From: Mucidula mucida
Taxonomy: Eukaryota > Basidiomycota > Agaricomycetes > Agaricales > Physalacriaceae
Length of the DNA: 64,000 bases
Direction of reading: 5' to 3'
Assembly: GCA_015501055.1 (NCBI GenBank)
Contig: JADNYV010000008.1
Span: 535,582 to 599,581, forward strand
How positions within the stretch are numbered: position 1 is the first letter of the stretch; every line of letters begins with the position of its first letter. Of this stretch, positions 11,970-24,340 are shown piece after piece. The notes under the pieces are model-generated. The model was given only the letters and a program-made list of their open reading frames with translations, did not search any database and was not told the origin of the DNA. The position numbers and the translations under genes are program-made.

Positions 11970-14329
11970 ATGCGTCATCTTTCGACCTCGCTTGTCCGTC
12001 TAGTGAGTTCTTCCGTTTGCGGACAACATATCAATCAATTCGTATTCAGCGTGTACCTCCTCGCACCATGTCTTCCTCGCAACTTCCTGGATCTGCTGGT
12101 TTCAAATCCACCGCTGCCCCCCGGACTACTCCTTTACCCGACGCCGCCCCTGGCTATGTCGCGGACCCCGCCGCGCCACCCATGTTGCGCTTCCAGGCGT
12201 CCCTCCCCCGTCTCCCTGTCCCCACACTCGCTTCCACAGCCTCCAAATACCTAGAGAGTGTCCGACCGCTCGTCACCCCAGACGCGTTCAAGCAAACCGA
12301 ATCCGCTGTTAAAGACTTTCTTGCCTCTCCGCTCACGGCAGAGTTGCAGAGACGACTAGAGGCCAGAGCTGCCGACCCGAACAACAAAAGCTGGCTTAGC
12401 GATTGGTGGAACGAGGCTGCCTACATGGGCTATCGCGACCCCGTTGTCGTGTTCGTCAGCTACTTCTACGTCCATCTTGATGACAGATTACGGCGTACAT
12501 CGTCCAAGCGCGCTTCTGCTTTGGTTAAAAGCATGCTTGCTTTTAGACAGTTGACTGAGAGGTAAGTCCTTCTATTACCTATGACAGGACACTTAACTTA
12601 TTCTAATAGTCAAGAACTCGAACCCGAGAAGGTTCGTGGAGCACCCCTCTGCATGAACTCGTACAAGTGGCTGTATGTCGCGTCATGTTCTTCCTGTAAC
12701 TCCGCTCTAAAACTGCCTAGCTTCCATTCCTCACGATACCCAACAAAACCCTCTGACACGGCCCAGAAGTTTGACCCTTCCACGCATAATCACGCTGTAT
12801 TTGTACGCAAAAATAAATACTTCAAAGTACCCCTCACAGACGACACCGGACGCGAGTTATCAGCTGCCGAACTAGAAGTGTGCGTAGTTATTCCTCCATG
12901 TGAGTCGTGGCGCTCAGATCCTTTCCAGACAAATAGATAGAGTCATAGAGAAGGCTGGTTCGACACCCGGACTCCCCATCGGTGTCTTGACTTCTGATAA
13001 TCGCGACCTTTGGACCGACGCACGTCAAGTCCTACTCGCTGCATCTCCTGATGGAACCAATGCTGCCATCTTGAAAGAAATTGAGAGTGCTATGATCGTC
13101 GTGGCTCTAGACGACACAAAGCCTGTCACAAGAGAAGACATCTCATGGGCATGCTGGGTCGGCAATGGACGAAATCGGTTTTACGACAAACACCAACGTA
13201 CGTCCAATCTTAGTTCCTCGTGGCCTTTCTACTAAAGCTTCTCAGTGATCGTGTTCGACAACGGTCGTTCAGGCTTCCTTGGAGAACACTCGTGTATGGA
13301 TGGGACACCAACCTTGCGAATGAATGAATTCGTGCTTGCCACCATCGCTCTCGGAAAAGTCCCACTTGGTGCTCCCAAAACTCAGGACACAGGGAAAGAC
13401 CTACCACTACCGGTGGAGTTAACATTCAAAGTTAACAGTCAGGTCAAAGACCTTGTGAATGGCGCAGCAAACCGGTTTGATCAACTCGTCGGAAACCATG
13501 AGTTACGCGTGAGCGATTCGTGAACAATCTTCGATTCATTTCTGATTAGCGTTCTGTGTTATTTTTGTTTTTAGGTCATGCACTACGAAGGCTACGGCAA
13601 GAACTTGATTAAGAAGTTCAAGGCCTCTCCTGACGCGTGGGCTCAGCTTGTGAAGCAGTTAGCGTTCTACAAGATGTACAATCGCCCCGGAGTTACGTAT
13701 GAGAGCGCTCAGACGAGGAAGTATCAACTCGGTCGAACAGAAGTGATTCGCAGTGCCAGCTCGGAAGCCAAGGCCTGGGCTGAGGCCATGCTGAACCCCG
13801 ATGAAACCGTGAGTAACTTGTCCATCGTCTTCCTTGTGGGATGATTGATGCCCATTCTGCATAGGACGTTCACCGGGCGAAGCTTTTCCGGGCCGCGGTA
13901 ACAAGGCATCTGCAGTACGCAGCTTGGGCGGCAGATGGTCAGGGCGTTGATAGGCACTTGTTCGGTCTGAAGAAGTTGTTGAAGGAGGGTGAAGAAGCGC
14001 CTGTGATCTACAAGGACGAGTCTTTCGCCAAGTCGAACCACTGGGAGTTGAGTACAAGTCAATTAAGCAGTCCTTACTTCGATGGTTGGGGCTACGGTGA
14101 AGGTGCGTTCTTTTTGTTCTATGGAATGACTTCTATCTCACATGTATGCGTTCTAGTTGTACCTGATGGCTACGGTCTGTCGTATTCGATTGGCGATGAC
14201 TACATTCGGTGGACGATAACGAGTCTCAAGACGATGGATACCCCCGCTTTACATCATTATCTTGCGGAGGCTGCGACAGAGACGCGCTTGATGATGGAGA
14301 AGGCGCAGGCCCAGGAGACTAAACTATGA
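11970..14329 (+). CDS. CAT2: Carnitine O-acetyltransferase with mitochondrial leader
   Basis: This enzyme transfers acetyl groups between CoA and carnitine for transport between organelles. Nine or so exons join in frame to a full-length choline/carnitine acyltransferase. Landmarks are LPRLPVPTLASTASKYL, NEAAYMGYRDPVVV, NSYKWLFHSSRYP, the catalytic histidine in GEHSCMDGTP, MHYEGYGK, the STSQLSSPYFDGWGYGE substrate loop and a C-terminus ending ETKL. The first exon (ATG 11970) encodes MRHLSTSLVRL, an Arg/Ser/Leu-rich leader typical of a mitochondrial presequence. After an intron (GTGAGT...TTCAG, ends about 12049), a second in-frame ATG at 12068 begins MSSSQLPG. The terminal TKL resembles a weak type-1 peroxisomal signal. 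Two isoforms are therefore plausible, as in yeast Cat2. No frame damage was seen. Confidence 0.93.
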
Positions 14330-14900
14330 GGTTTCACTTAGATATTCATTCTGTGGGATGTCCTCAGACTAACGATACTAATGCACGGATGTATGTATTG
14401 TGTGTGGCACGGAACACATTTCCGGCGCCGCCCGAATTAACGACGCTTTGCAGATCGTGTGAATATTTGATCGTATGGCTGTCCTCTACACCTCCATGTC
14501 GTCTGTTCAGGTTCACCTTGACTGACCTCGCGTTGAGTAGGCACGAGTCCTTTGATCCGGTTTATAAGGACTGTGTCTGAATGGCTGAACCGGTTACTTC
14601 CTCGACATGGACCAACAGGACGTCACAATCACGGACATACGTATCCAGTCTCTCTGCCCAGTTGTTTTTATATCCTCTCTACCGTTCCCGAATCAGTCAC
14701 GTCGCCGACTAGCACGCATCGATCTATCCCTGGCAGCTATTCTCATGTCCTCATCAACAAATTCCACTGATGCGAGTCGGAATTGATAACGTGGTCTACA
14801 CGACGAATTTCACTGAGACATGCCTGGGGTTCGCGCTTTATTGTGTCCGATCGCCGACCACAAGAGGTGGGGACTGGCGACCCTGCCTTCAACTCCCACC
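14330..14900. other. Intergenic, no gene seen
   Basis: This spacer between the acetyltransferase and the first Zn2Cys6 gene contains only short unsupported frames. It includes the promoter of the downstream factor. Confidence 0.4.
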
Positions 14901-17900
14901 ATGCAAGAGGCCAGTGCTGAAAGGACTGTGTTCGCGGAGGACACTAGTGTACGGCCGCATAAGCGTTCGCGGCATGATTTCGAGGCTGGTGGTGGTATGG
15001 ACTTTGGGGAGGGTACTCCAAAGGAGCACGTCTTCATAGCAGACAGCGTGATGGGTGCAAAGAAGAGGGGTAAGAAGGTGTGTGTATACTTCAACGTATG
15101 TCAATGGGATTTCAACATTATATTTCTAGGTGACTCTCTCCTGTTGTGAATGTCGTCGGTGAGTCGCTATATGTCATATACGCGAGTAGCAGTCTCAGCT
15201 GCTCTATCTCTAGATTGAAGCTGAAGGTGCGGCTTCGCTTCCATAGTTCTAGTTCATGCTAATCTCGGGCAACACAGTGTGACCGGGTATTCCCTTGGTA
15301 AGTCAAGAGATGTCTCCCGTTGTAATTTAGTACCTATCATGGACACAGCGGTTCTTGTCGGAAACGAGGTGTGAGTGACATCTGTCCGGATGGTAATTAC
15401 TACGCGCTCGTGTTCGTTCTAGGTGCTGACTTGACTTCTTGTATTTCCAGGCGCGCTCGTCTCCGGTCAAGGAACACGGTCAGCCAACATTCACGAGCCA
15501 CATCAGCCTAACTGATTCTTGACCCCAGGTTCATATTGGCGAACACGGAACAGTTGCATTCCAAAATAAATGCAATGAGCGACCGTATTCGCGACCTAGA
15601 GGATGCATTGCGACAGGCTCATACTAGTCCTCCAAGTTCTACGCCACATCCCTTACTTGAATCCTCCCTACTGAAAATAAAGGGTACGGCGAATCTGTAT
15701 CATGCGACCCAGGGGACATCTGCATCAGACCCGGAGTGCGACAGTATCGCAGAACCATCATCTTCATCAAGCAGCTCGTTCCATGAATCTGATAGTGCTT
15801 CGACCCACGCCGCAAATCCGATGGTCACCGTGAGCCTCCTCGGGACCATTTGGCTAACCCGCGTCTGACCTTTATTCAGGAGGAAAACCTCAATGACATG
15901 AAGCGTATCGAGGAGGAGATTATTCGTCTTAGTCACAGCTTCCCGATTTCGAACGTCAATGCTCCGGACAATCTCCCTCTAAGGGCGTACATAAAGGGTA
16001 TCCTGCCGCCGCGCTCCGAAGCGGAGTATCTTTGGCTTCAAATCAAAGGAAATGCGCATTGGCAGTGCGTTTATCTTCCATCTACTCGGAAAGCATCCTG
16101 GGAATGACACATATTGTGACAGATATAATCCCCATCCACGCGAGTCTTTTTTCGGCACACTCCTTGACCATTGCTATAATTTACCTGTGGAAGAGACATG
16201 TCCTCGGCGACTGGGGCTTCTGTTCATGATACTAGCTATTGCCGTGCTGGTGGACCTTCGGCGAAAGCCTTATTCTCCTGTCGCGGAAACTTATCATACA
16301 GTTGCCAGAGCGTCGCTCTGTGAAATACCTGTCATGGAACATACAAACGTTGAAACCATCTTGGCCCTTTTCTACGAAATTTGGTATCTCCTTGTTTTCT
16401 CCGACCAGAAGAAAGCCGCTGGTTACGCTTGGGGGCTCATGGGTCTCACTTCGAAGTTAGCTCAGAGTGTACGTCCTCCCGTCCTCGTGACCAACTACTA
16501 TAGAAGTGACCATTCCTCAGATTGTCTTGCGTATGTTCTCTCGTTCCGCGGAGTATCACGACTAACTGTGGCCCAGATCGTAACGTACCAAACAGTAAAT
16601 TCTCTCCGGATGAAGTGGATCGACGTCGAAGGTGACTAGATAATTCTCCGCCACACTCTCCTGACGTACTCCACAGTCTGTTTTGGGAGCTGCTGTACTT
16701 GGATGTCCGCCTCTCCTTGTCCCTTGGCCGGCCACCCTCCCTATCGCTTTCGCACATGGACTGCCCTCGCCCAGTTTACCTTGAAGACTCAATAAATCAA
16801 TCAACAGAGGGCCTACATCATTGTGAATCCTTCTCTCGGTATCGTTTTCCGTGTTTGATCTTTTTATTCTTCAACAGTCCAGGAATGGAAGCACTCTTGC
16901 TATGTCCACTGTCTCGCGCCTGCTCTTGATCTCATTTCCCAGCCCAATCTGGATTACGAAAAGATTTTGGAGCTTGATTCAAGGATTCGTGACTTCTCTG
17001 TTCCTGTTGCACTTCGTGCTCGAAATCCGCAATCTCGGGCATTTCTCATGCAGAAGGCTTCGTTGACGACAGCTATCGAGACTGGTGCGTTGCTATCAGG
17101 GGGTGCTGTGGAAAACGCACTGATTCTTTTAGTTCTTCTCCAACTACATCGATCGTACTTCACTCGAGTTATAAGCGGAAGTGAAGGGATGGTGAACCGT
17201 AGTCATAGGCTCATACCATCTTGCGTTGCCGTTTACCTTGGTGCTTCTCGCATGATTGCTATCGTGCAGGACTTGTACGATCGCGAACCCGAACTTACCG
17301 CTCGGATGTTGGGGTATTGGTCTAATACATTTTCAGCAGCAGTACGTCGTTTAGATGCGCGGGATACGATAGATTTCATATTAACTTTTGAATCAGGTGG
17401 CTCTCTGTCTACTCGTTTCCCGGGCTCCAGCCGCTTGTCTGGTACCAACGGCATTAGAGGAACTAGAACGAGCACGATCTTTGTTTAACTCTGCCAAGGA
17501 AGGTTGCTCCAGAGCCATGGAATTCACCGTACGAGCTACAAGCATTGAATTCCTTGCCCACCGGAGCTGATTAGCCTCCTTTGTATTGCAGCCCATGCTG
17601 GAGTCGATGATTGACAAGGCAAAGAATGTGTACGCGCGTTGGAAGATGACCCAAAACGTGCCGACTGTATACTACGACGAGGACGTTACTGAAAGCCGGA
17701 TGTCGAGGGAAGAACTGATATTAATGATGTCCAGCAGGGGTCCGTTCCGCGCGGCCCACCCTAGCCTTGTGCAATGCCAAATCGAAGTCGTCCAAAGAGG
17801 AAAGTGTGTGCCCCCGTGCAGGCCATACAGCGATATTGCTACTCTCTTTTCGAACACATGGGCTCCGACGGCGGTTCATGTGATTTCGCCAGTACTGCCG

Positions 17901-18047
17901 CACTCGAACCCGCACGCGAGAGACGCTTCTGACGACCCTAAGACGAGTCAAACTGGGACGACGAAGTATCCAGGTGTGGACACGATGAGCATTGAACTGG
18001 GAGCGATGAATCTGGGCGGCGAGAGCGGGATGATGGCTTGGTTTTGA
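14901..18047 (+). CDS. Zn2Cys6 transcription factor with fungal-specific domain (paralog A)
   Basis: A basic N-terminus (RPHKRSRHDF, KKRGKK) precedes a Zn(II)2Cys6 cluster assembled from several tiny exons: LSCCECRRLKLK, CDRVFPC and GSCRKRGVSDIC, giving all six cysteines. The usual Cys after RKRG is Val, but the later IC supplies the sixth ligand. A coiled linker (LHSKINAMSDRIRDLEDAL) leads to the long helical fungal-specific regulatory domain with ARASLCEIPVMEH, GLMGLTSKLAQS and LGRPPSLSLSHMDCPRP. The protein ends MMAWF. A 13-nt microexon (15214-15226) encodes LKLK and a 10-nt microexon (16521-16530) encodes IVL plus one base. It should bind DNA in the nucleus; targets are unknown. It forms a same-strand tandem with paralog B. 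Confidence 0.85.
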
Positions 18048-18521
18048 TTTATACTCATTGGACTAATGTTTTCTTTGTGGATTTCGATGTAACCCTCTGT
18101 AAGTAGTATTGAATCGTACTTGTTCGGTCCTGGAGATCAAGATGGACGTTTGTGCAGATGTTGGCTCCGTTGGATTCGGCATGATATCCGGGGTAAAGAT
18201 AGAGACCGGTGGCGGAGAAACGGGGTACAAGAAGGAAAATATAAGAGATAGATCAGGAGATGGCTTGTGGACTCGAGGAAAGGGACTGGGAAGGAGGCAA
18301 ATAAGGGAGGAGAGGACCTGGGGCAGAGGCAGGCAGCGCGGCTTGCCTGAGGCTGGAAATCGGTTCAGATAAATGGGACCCGTAATAGGACTGTTTACCT
18401 TGACTCTGAGCGTCAAATCAACCTTCGACAGGCTTAGTCCGAGGCCGCTACGGAGTTCCATTCTTGTTCTCACTCTATGCACTCTGTCTGGTCCTTTATC
18501 TTGCTCTGATTTGTGCTGGCC
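18048..18521. other. Spacer between tandem transcription-factor genes
   Basis: It contains the terminator of paralog A and promoter of paralog B. The segment at 18180-18350 is purine-rich on the plus strand. The 139-codon reverse frame over it looks like a composition artefact. Confidence 0.4.
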
Positions 18522-21500
18522 ATGTATGCACCACGAGCCCCGCTAGACGTGGAGATGCACCCCGACATCGGCGGTGAGCCCAGTTCCCGACCAGCCAAAC
18601 GGCCCCGCGCCTGGCATGGTGCCGACGATGGCTACCCGGATGTTGCGCCGCACTCACAGATGCTCGACGTTGGCGAGCCGTCGCGGTCGGGCCGTACTGT
18701 GGATGTCCCGCCCCATGCTGCAAAACCAGACAAAGAGAGCGGTAGACGACTTTCCTGCAAGGAGTGCCGAAGGCCAGTAGCATATCCTGCTCATCGTTGT
18801 ATTTTCCTGACGCCAGCAACAGACTCAAGTTGAAGGTAGGGCTTTTTCCGGACGTTTTTGTCGAACTTGTTATTGAATTTGTATTCTCAGTGCGATCGAG
18901 TGTTCCCCTGCCAGGCAAGTCGTCGCTTAGATTGTCGGCCATATGTTCCTGAGGATCTCTGTATCTTACTCCAACCAGTCATGTAGAAAAAGAGGTTGTG
19001 CCGATATATGTCCCGAAGGTAACACTTTTTTTTCTTGTTCGTAACCGCTTTGCCCTCAACGGATCCCGTCAGGTGCTTTGACTTCGGGCAGGGGAAGTCG
19101 GTGAGCGCAATCGTCCGTCCATTTGACGCGTCCACCAACGATCGCAAGCTTTATTCTCGCCAATACACAAGAATTACACGATAGGATCTCACAACTCGGT
19201 GACCGTGTCAGACAGCTCGAGGACGGCCTTGCAGCTCTGCAGAGCACGGTATCGCTTGAAACTCACCCTCTCCTCACCCCCGAGCTCCTTCGCATTAAGA
19301 ACGCACAACCATCCCATGCCTCCCCGGAGTCGCCGCTCAGTGCTACCCATCGCGATGAATCTCTCCGGAGCTCTGTTGACAACATGGCCCTGAGTCCGAA
19401 CAGGCCTCAGACTCAGTCTGTTGATATTTCTATGGAGGTGAGCGCGAGGTCATGCCTTTATCCGCAAAAATAGTCTCTGAATCGTTTGGTTCGCAGGGCC
19501 CCAATCTCATTGTCAGTCGCCTGAGTAGGATCCTACTCGTTTACTCTGGCCTCACTTCTATTCTTTAGCCATATGGCGCGTTGGCGTCGCCGCCCGATAT
19601 CAGTATTCCGAATGACATTCTGCACCTCAGTGTGGGCTTTCCGTTCCCATGGACTGTGGATGTTACCGTTCGTAAGCGGATACGGGACTGTCTACCGCCG
19701 CAGAACGAAGCCCAGGAGCTCTGTGAACAGGCATGTCACAACGCCCTCTGGCAGTAAGCGGTCTTTGAATTGAGCTTGACTCTGACTGACATAATACTCA
19801 ATAGATATAACCTTAATGCCTCGGATGTGTTTCTAAGAAATCTGCTGTGCCACTGTTATTCGCTGCCCATCGAGGATGTTGGTCCTCGGAAACTCGCTCT
19901 ACTATTGATGATATTATCCATCGGCTCGCATGTCGATTTGACTCACCCCATAGGCAAAAATGTCTTGCATGGCGAAGCCTATCACCATCTCGCTCGCGCC
20001 GCTATCTGTGAGATACCTTTAATGGAGGAGCCCGATTTTGACGAACTGCACGCTTTGGTAAATTTCTGTCTCTTTGTACGTCATGCCCGCTCTTGACCGG
20101 TTGTCTACAGTTTTTTATGGTTTGGTACCACTTGGTATTCTCCGACAACAAAAAGGCCGTGGGATATGCGTGGAATTTACTGGGCTTCATAACAAAGTTG
20201 GCGCAAGGGGTAAGCCCATCCTTCTTTTCCCTATGGAGAACCGTGCGTTTATATTGATGCCACCCTGTCAGCTTGGTCTACGTGCGTATTTCGGGCTGTG
20301 TATCGTCGTCTCCGATTCAATGCTCTCTTAGATCGGAATGGCAGCAAAATGAAGGTGATACCGGAGGAGGATGACAGACGCCGGTTTATCTTCTGGGAAA
20401 TGATGAATCTAGATTGCCGGTTGGTGAGTGACTAATTCTTTCACATCTCCTCCGACATTGACTTATGCGGATGGCATACAGAGTCTGTCCCTCGGGCGCC
20501 CTCCCTCGATCTCTTTGGCCCATGTCGACTGTAAACGCCCGGATTATAATGCTCAAGGAATGAGCATATCAAGAGAAGAGATTCTATGTGAGCTTTCCGC
20601 ATGGTTCCAGTCGAGCTTACGACGAGCAAACTCATCAGATCACCAATGGAAAAATGGGTTCTTTGTCGACTGCTTAACTCCCATATTAGAAGCCATGATA
20701 GCGGTCTCTCCTCCGGATTACCCCCAAATGATTGAACTGGACAACAAAGTTCGAGCATACAATATACCTCCGCTATTGGATGAACACATTCAGTCGAGTG
20801 TCTCAACCCGCCTGCTTACTATGCAGCGTGGATTTGTGTCGACGAGTAGAGAGATCGCCCTGCTCCAACTCCATCGTCGCTACTTTACAGATGCGATGAA
20901 CAACAGCCGGGATCCTTTCAGGTTTCACCACAAGTACGCCCCCTCGGTTGTAGCGACTTACCTCGGCGCTTCAGCGCTCATATCGACCGTGGAAGCGCTG
21001 TTCGAGAAGGAGCCGCAGTTAAGTGGTCGCTTCTTGTGTTTTTGGTTCAATGCATTTTCTGCCGCGGTGAGCATGTCACCGAGGGGGTCTATTATTCGAC
21101 ACTTATGCTTTTATCGTTGACAGATCACCTTGTCTCTGTTCGTATCTCGCGCACCTGCCAGCCCCCTAGCAACGTACGCGCTCAAAGACCTTGATCGCGT
21201 CCGAACGCTATTCAATCGGGTGGCACCCATTCTGCCATTCTGCGGGAAGGCTTTGGTGAGTCCATAAACCTTGACGTGCTTCCCCCCCGTATTGAATCGG
21301 AGCCTTGCCTTGTTTAGCCTCTCTTAGTGAAGGTGGCTGACAAGTCCCGCAACCTTCATATGCAAGTGCGAAAGAACTCGCAGCTGGAAAACGGCAGTGA
21401 CAGCTCAATGGGCGGCGTTGGATCGAGTCGGGCAGAAACGGGGCTTCCGCCGTCGTTTGTTGGAGCGCATTCGTCCATCTGTCAGTACGCGGAGCAGATC

Positions 21501-21782
21501 ATGTCGACGCCGTCGATTTCAGAAGCGTCGTCGCGGGTATATGTGTCGCATCTTCAGACGGCCGTCTCGAATGAGGCGGCGATGTGGCTGCCTGGGGTAT
21601 ACGAGTTCACAAGCGCAGGGATGGGACCAGAGGATCGACATACTTTCCAGGCTGCAGCGCCGACGGTTCCACTACCCTTCTCACCGATGGACCCTCGTGT
21701 GGGCAAGCACGAGACTGTGAATTTTGACCATGGGGCGATTACGGTGGACTTGACAGAGACGAGTTATATGGCCTGGTTCTAA
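18522..21782 (+). CDS. Zn2Cys6 transcription factor with fungal-specific domain (paralog B)
   Basis: The architecture is the same as paralog A and collinear with it. MYAPRAPLDVEMHPD is followed by the zinc cluster (LSCKECRRLKLK, CDRVFPCQSC, RKRGCADICPEG), the linker FILANTQELHDRISQLGDRV, and the regulatory domain (ARAAICEIPLMEEPDF, GYAWNLLGFITKLAQG, LGRPPSISLAHVDCKRP, QLHRRYFTDAM). The C-terminus is SYMAWF. Here the cysteine after RKRG is kept. The same 13-nt (18823-18835) and 10-nt (20272-20281) microexons occur. Two introns in the zinc-cluster region have GC-AG ends (18773-18822 and 18915-18978). The divergence from A is moderate, so the duplication is not recent. Confidence 0.85.
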
Positions 21783-22012
21783 AGAGGTACTTATCTTGGG
21801 CGTGATTTTTGGTACAAGTGCATTTAGCTGTCGAGGTTACTGTGATCTTGCTGTGATAAGTTATAGCTTTAGCGTACATATATCGGCGTAATTGGACCTT
21901 GTGTTGCCAACATAGATTTTCGCAGCGGTGGCGGTGCAGCTTACATCACCAGAAGGAATACGCCACCTTTGTACTCCCACCATCATTGCGTTAACTCACG
22001 TCTACAACCACA

Positions 22013-23261
22013 ATGGCCCGAATACGGGACGTGTGGGCACCGAACCTGGACAGCGAGCTGCAGACGATCCGGGAGGTTGTCGAGAAATATCCGTATATTG
22101 CAATGGTCATTTCCGCCCTTTGAGCCACTGTCGACTGTCGAGCTCAAATGATTACAGGACACCGAATTCCCCGGCGTCGTCGCCCGCCCGATAGGCAGCT
22201 TCAAGACGTCGTCGGACTACCACTACCAGACCATGCGCTGCAACGTCGACCTGCTCAAGATCATACAGGTCGGCATCACCTTCGCGGACGAGGACGGCAA
22301 CTTCCCGCCCGAGGGCTCGACGTGGCAGTTCAACTTTCGATTCAGCATAAAGTGCGTCGCTTGCGCCCCGCCGATCCACGCGTCCCCCCCTTTGCTGATT
22401 CCCAAATTGCTTCCAGCGACGACATGTACGCCCCAGATTCAATAGAGCTCCTGCAAAAGTCGGGGCTCGACTTTCAGCGGCACGAGGAGATGGGCATAAT
22501 GCCGCAGGATTTCGCAGAGGTGATGATCACATCGGGGATGGTGCTGGCGCCGGAGACGAAGTGGGTGTCCTTCCACAGGTAAGCATATTCGCAGCGCGTT
22601 GCCCTGTTCCCCTCCCCTTTGGAACGGTCTAACAGACTAAGACTATGAACACAGCGGCTATGATTTCGGCTATTTCGTAAAGCTTTTAACAGCAGAGTCG
22701 CTACCGCGATCGGAGGAAGAGTTCTTTGAGCTCCTGCACATATGGTTTCCAACAGTTTACGACATAAAATTCATGATGCGCGCTTCCAAAGTTCTCAAGG
22801 GCGGTCTGCAGGACGTTGCCGACGATCTTGGAGTGCGTCCGCTGCCCGCCTTGTTATATTCTGTCTTGACATTCCACTAGGTGTTACGGATCGGAAACTC
22901 GCATACAGCAGGCTCTGATTCACTTCTCACCGCGTCGACCTTTTTCAAGATGCGCGAACTCTACTTTGAGGATTCCATCAACGATGCAGAGTATTCTGGG
23001 AAGCTTTATGGCTTTGGTCAGACATTCCCTGTTACGAATGGGCTTGATCCAGGCAGGGGAGGCGCTACCATTGCGGAGCGGGAGGATCGCGGTATTCCCC
23101 AGTCTCATGCACAGACCCCAGGTCAGATAGCTGCCATCGCACAGAATTCCGGCGTCGCAATGGGTATACCCATGCCGATACCCACGCCCTTACCAAATGG
23201 TGCATATGGACCTTTAGCACCAAACGGACCGTATATGCGAACTGCGTTAGTGAGTCGTTGA
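22013..23261 (+). CDS. CAF1: CCR4-NOT deadenylase subunit CAF1/POP2
   Basis: This is a DEDD-superfamily 3'-5' poly(A) exonuclease of the cytoplasmic CCR4-NOT complex. The start [15 protein letters not shown] is canonical. Catalytic motifs are present: [11 protein letters not shown] (Asp, Glu), [12 protein letters not shown] (Asp) and [10 protein letters not shown] (His, Asp). The Caf1-specific [20 protein letters not shown] and [10 protein letters not shown] are also intact. The core of about 260 residues is followed by a Gln/Pro/Gly-rich tail ([15 protein letters not shown]) common in basidiomycete orthologues. Four short introns splice in frame. It lies immediately downstream of the transcription-factor pair on the same strand, with about 230 nt between. 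Confidence 0.94.
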
Positions 23262-23447
23262 CGCGGTTGTCGTTTCTCGTGCTTTCTTTGGTTGTTATCG
23301 CTTTGTGTACAGAGTCTATGTATCTCTTTATGTTTATTCTCAGTTCCATTCTATCCTTTTCAAAACTCCATGTTTGTATGCTAAAACTACACACCGGACG
23401 AACAATGTTGGTACACTAATATTACACAGCTGGCAGATGTTGCAGTA

Positions 23448-24267
23448 CTACTGCTTTGCTTTTTCTTTCATCTCTTCAGTTGGAAATGCGGAGAACATGT
23501 CTTTCAATTTGTCGATGGGCATGGTCATAAATCCGACAAGAGTCTCGTATGGCGGTTTGTTGGGAGCAGATGGGTGAGCACTACAAAGTTGAACACTTGC
23601 GATCAGGATAGGCATGGGAAGAACTCACCGTGTAGGAACAAACTTCTTAGTCCTCGTGAAAGAACATGCGGCACCGATACTGTCCTCGCGACCAAGTACA
23701 GACTCCAGCGCAGGAAGATCGTTATTCTCCTCGCTTTCGTTGTGCTTGTGGAGGTGATCCATGACTTTCTTCAATTTCTCCGGTGATCGGGAGATCCGGG
23801 CTCAATAGATTCAAGTTCGTTCAACAAAACTTTAACTTCCTGCACAACGGGTCAGCTAGGATACCCAAACGATGCAAGGCGTACTTGATGTTCAGCTCTG
23901 TCGCCGTCTGCGAGCTTCACGCCTTTGTCACCCATGCACTTTTCCATCAACGGATACACAACGAGCTCTTCCCCAACCGCGTGACGGGCTATCTCCCAGG
24001 TCAATTGTCGCGCCCAGCGGCTCATCTCGTCGGGTTTGCCGTTCGCCTTGACATAATTATCGTAATATTCGTACATCTAACAAAAATATCCAGTATCTGA
24101 GACCTAGCGATAAAAACGCAGCGTACCTCCTCATGATCCTCCTTAATGGCGGCAGTCAAAGTTTGTTGCTTCGTAGCCATAGTCCTAATGATATTGCGAG
24201 TAACGGGATAAGGCACAGGACGTGCGCGGGCGATTCTGCAGCAAGACAAAAGAGGGCGGGACAACAT
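23448..24267 (-). CDS. Hemerythrin HHE-domain protein, probable mitochondrial form
   Basis: Three exons encode a four-helix hemerythrin-like cation-binding domain with the expected ligands: IKEDHEEMYEYYDNYV, RWARQLTWEIARHAVGEE and DRAEHQEVKVLLNELE, then DHLHKHNESEENN and a C-terminal helix ending EMKEKAKQ. The N-terminus MLSRPLLSCCRIARARP is Arg-rich and Ser-rich like a mitochondrial leader, and a second Met (IIRTMATKQQ) could start a cytosolic form. One base is missing near 23785 (CACCGGAGAAA where CACCGGGAGAAA keeps the frame). Likely roles are oxygen, iron or nitric-oxide handling; this is inferred from the family only. Confidence 0.82.
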
Positions 24268-24290
24268 GCAAGACTAGCTTCATATCCCAG

Positions 24291-24298
24291 TATATAAA
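24291..24298 (+). promoter_or_regulatory. TATA box (TATATAAA)
   Basis: A strong TATA element 50 nt upstream of ATG 24341. It lies only 24 nt from the opposite-strand hemerythrin start, so it more likely serves the rightward gene. Confidence 0.5.
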
Positions 24299-24340
24299 GG
24301 CGCCCCCAGCTGTCTACGATTCTGCGAAGAGCATGACATC

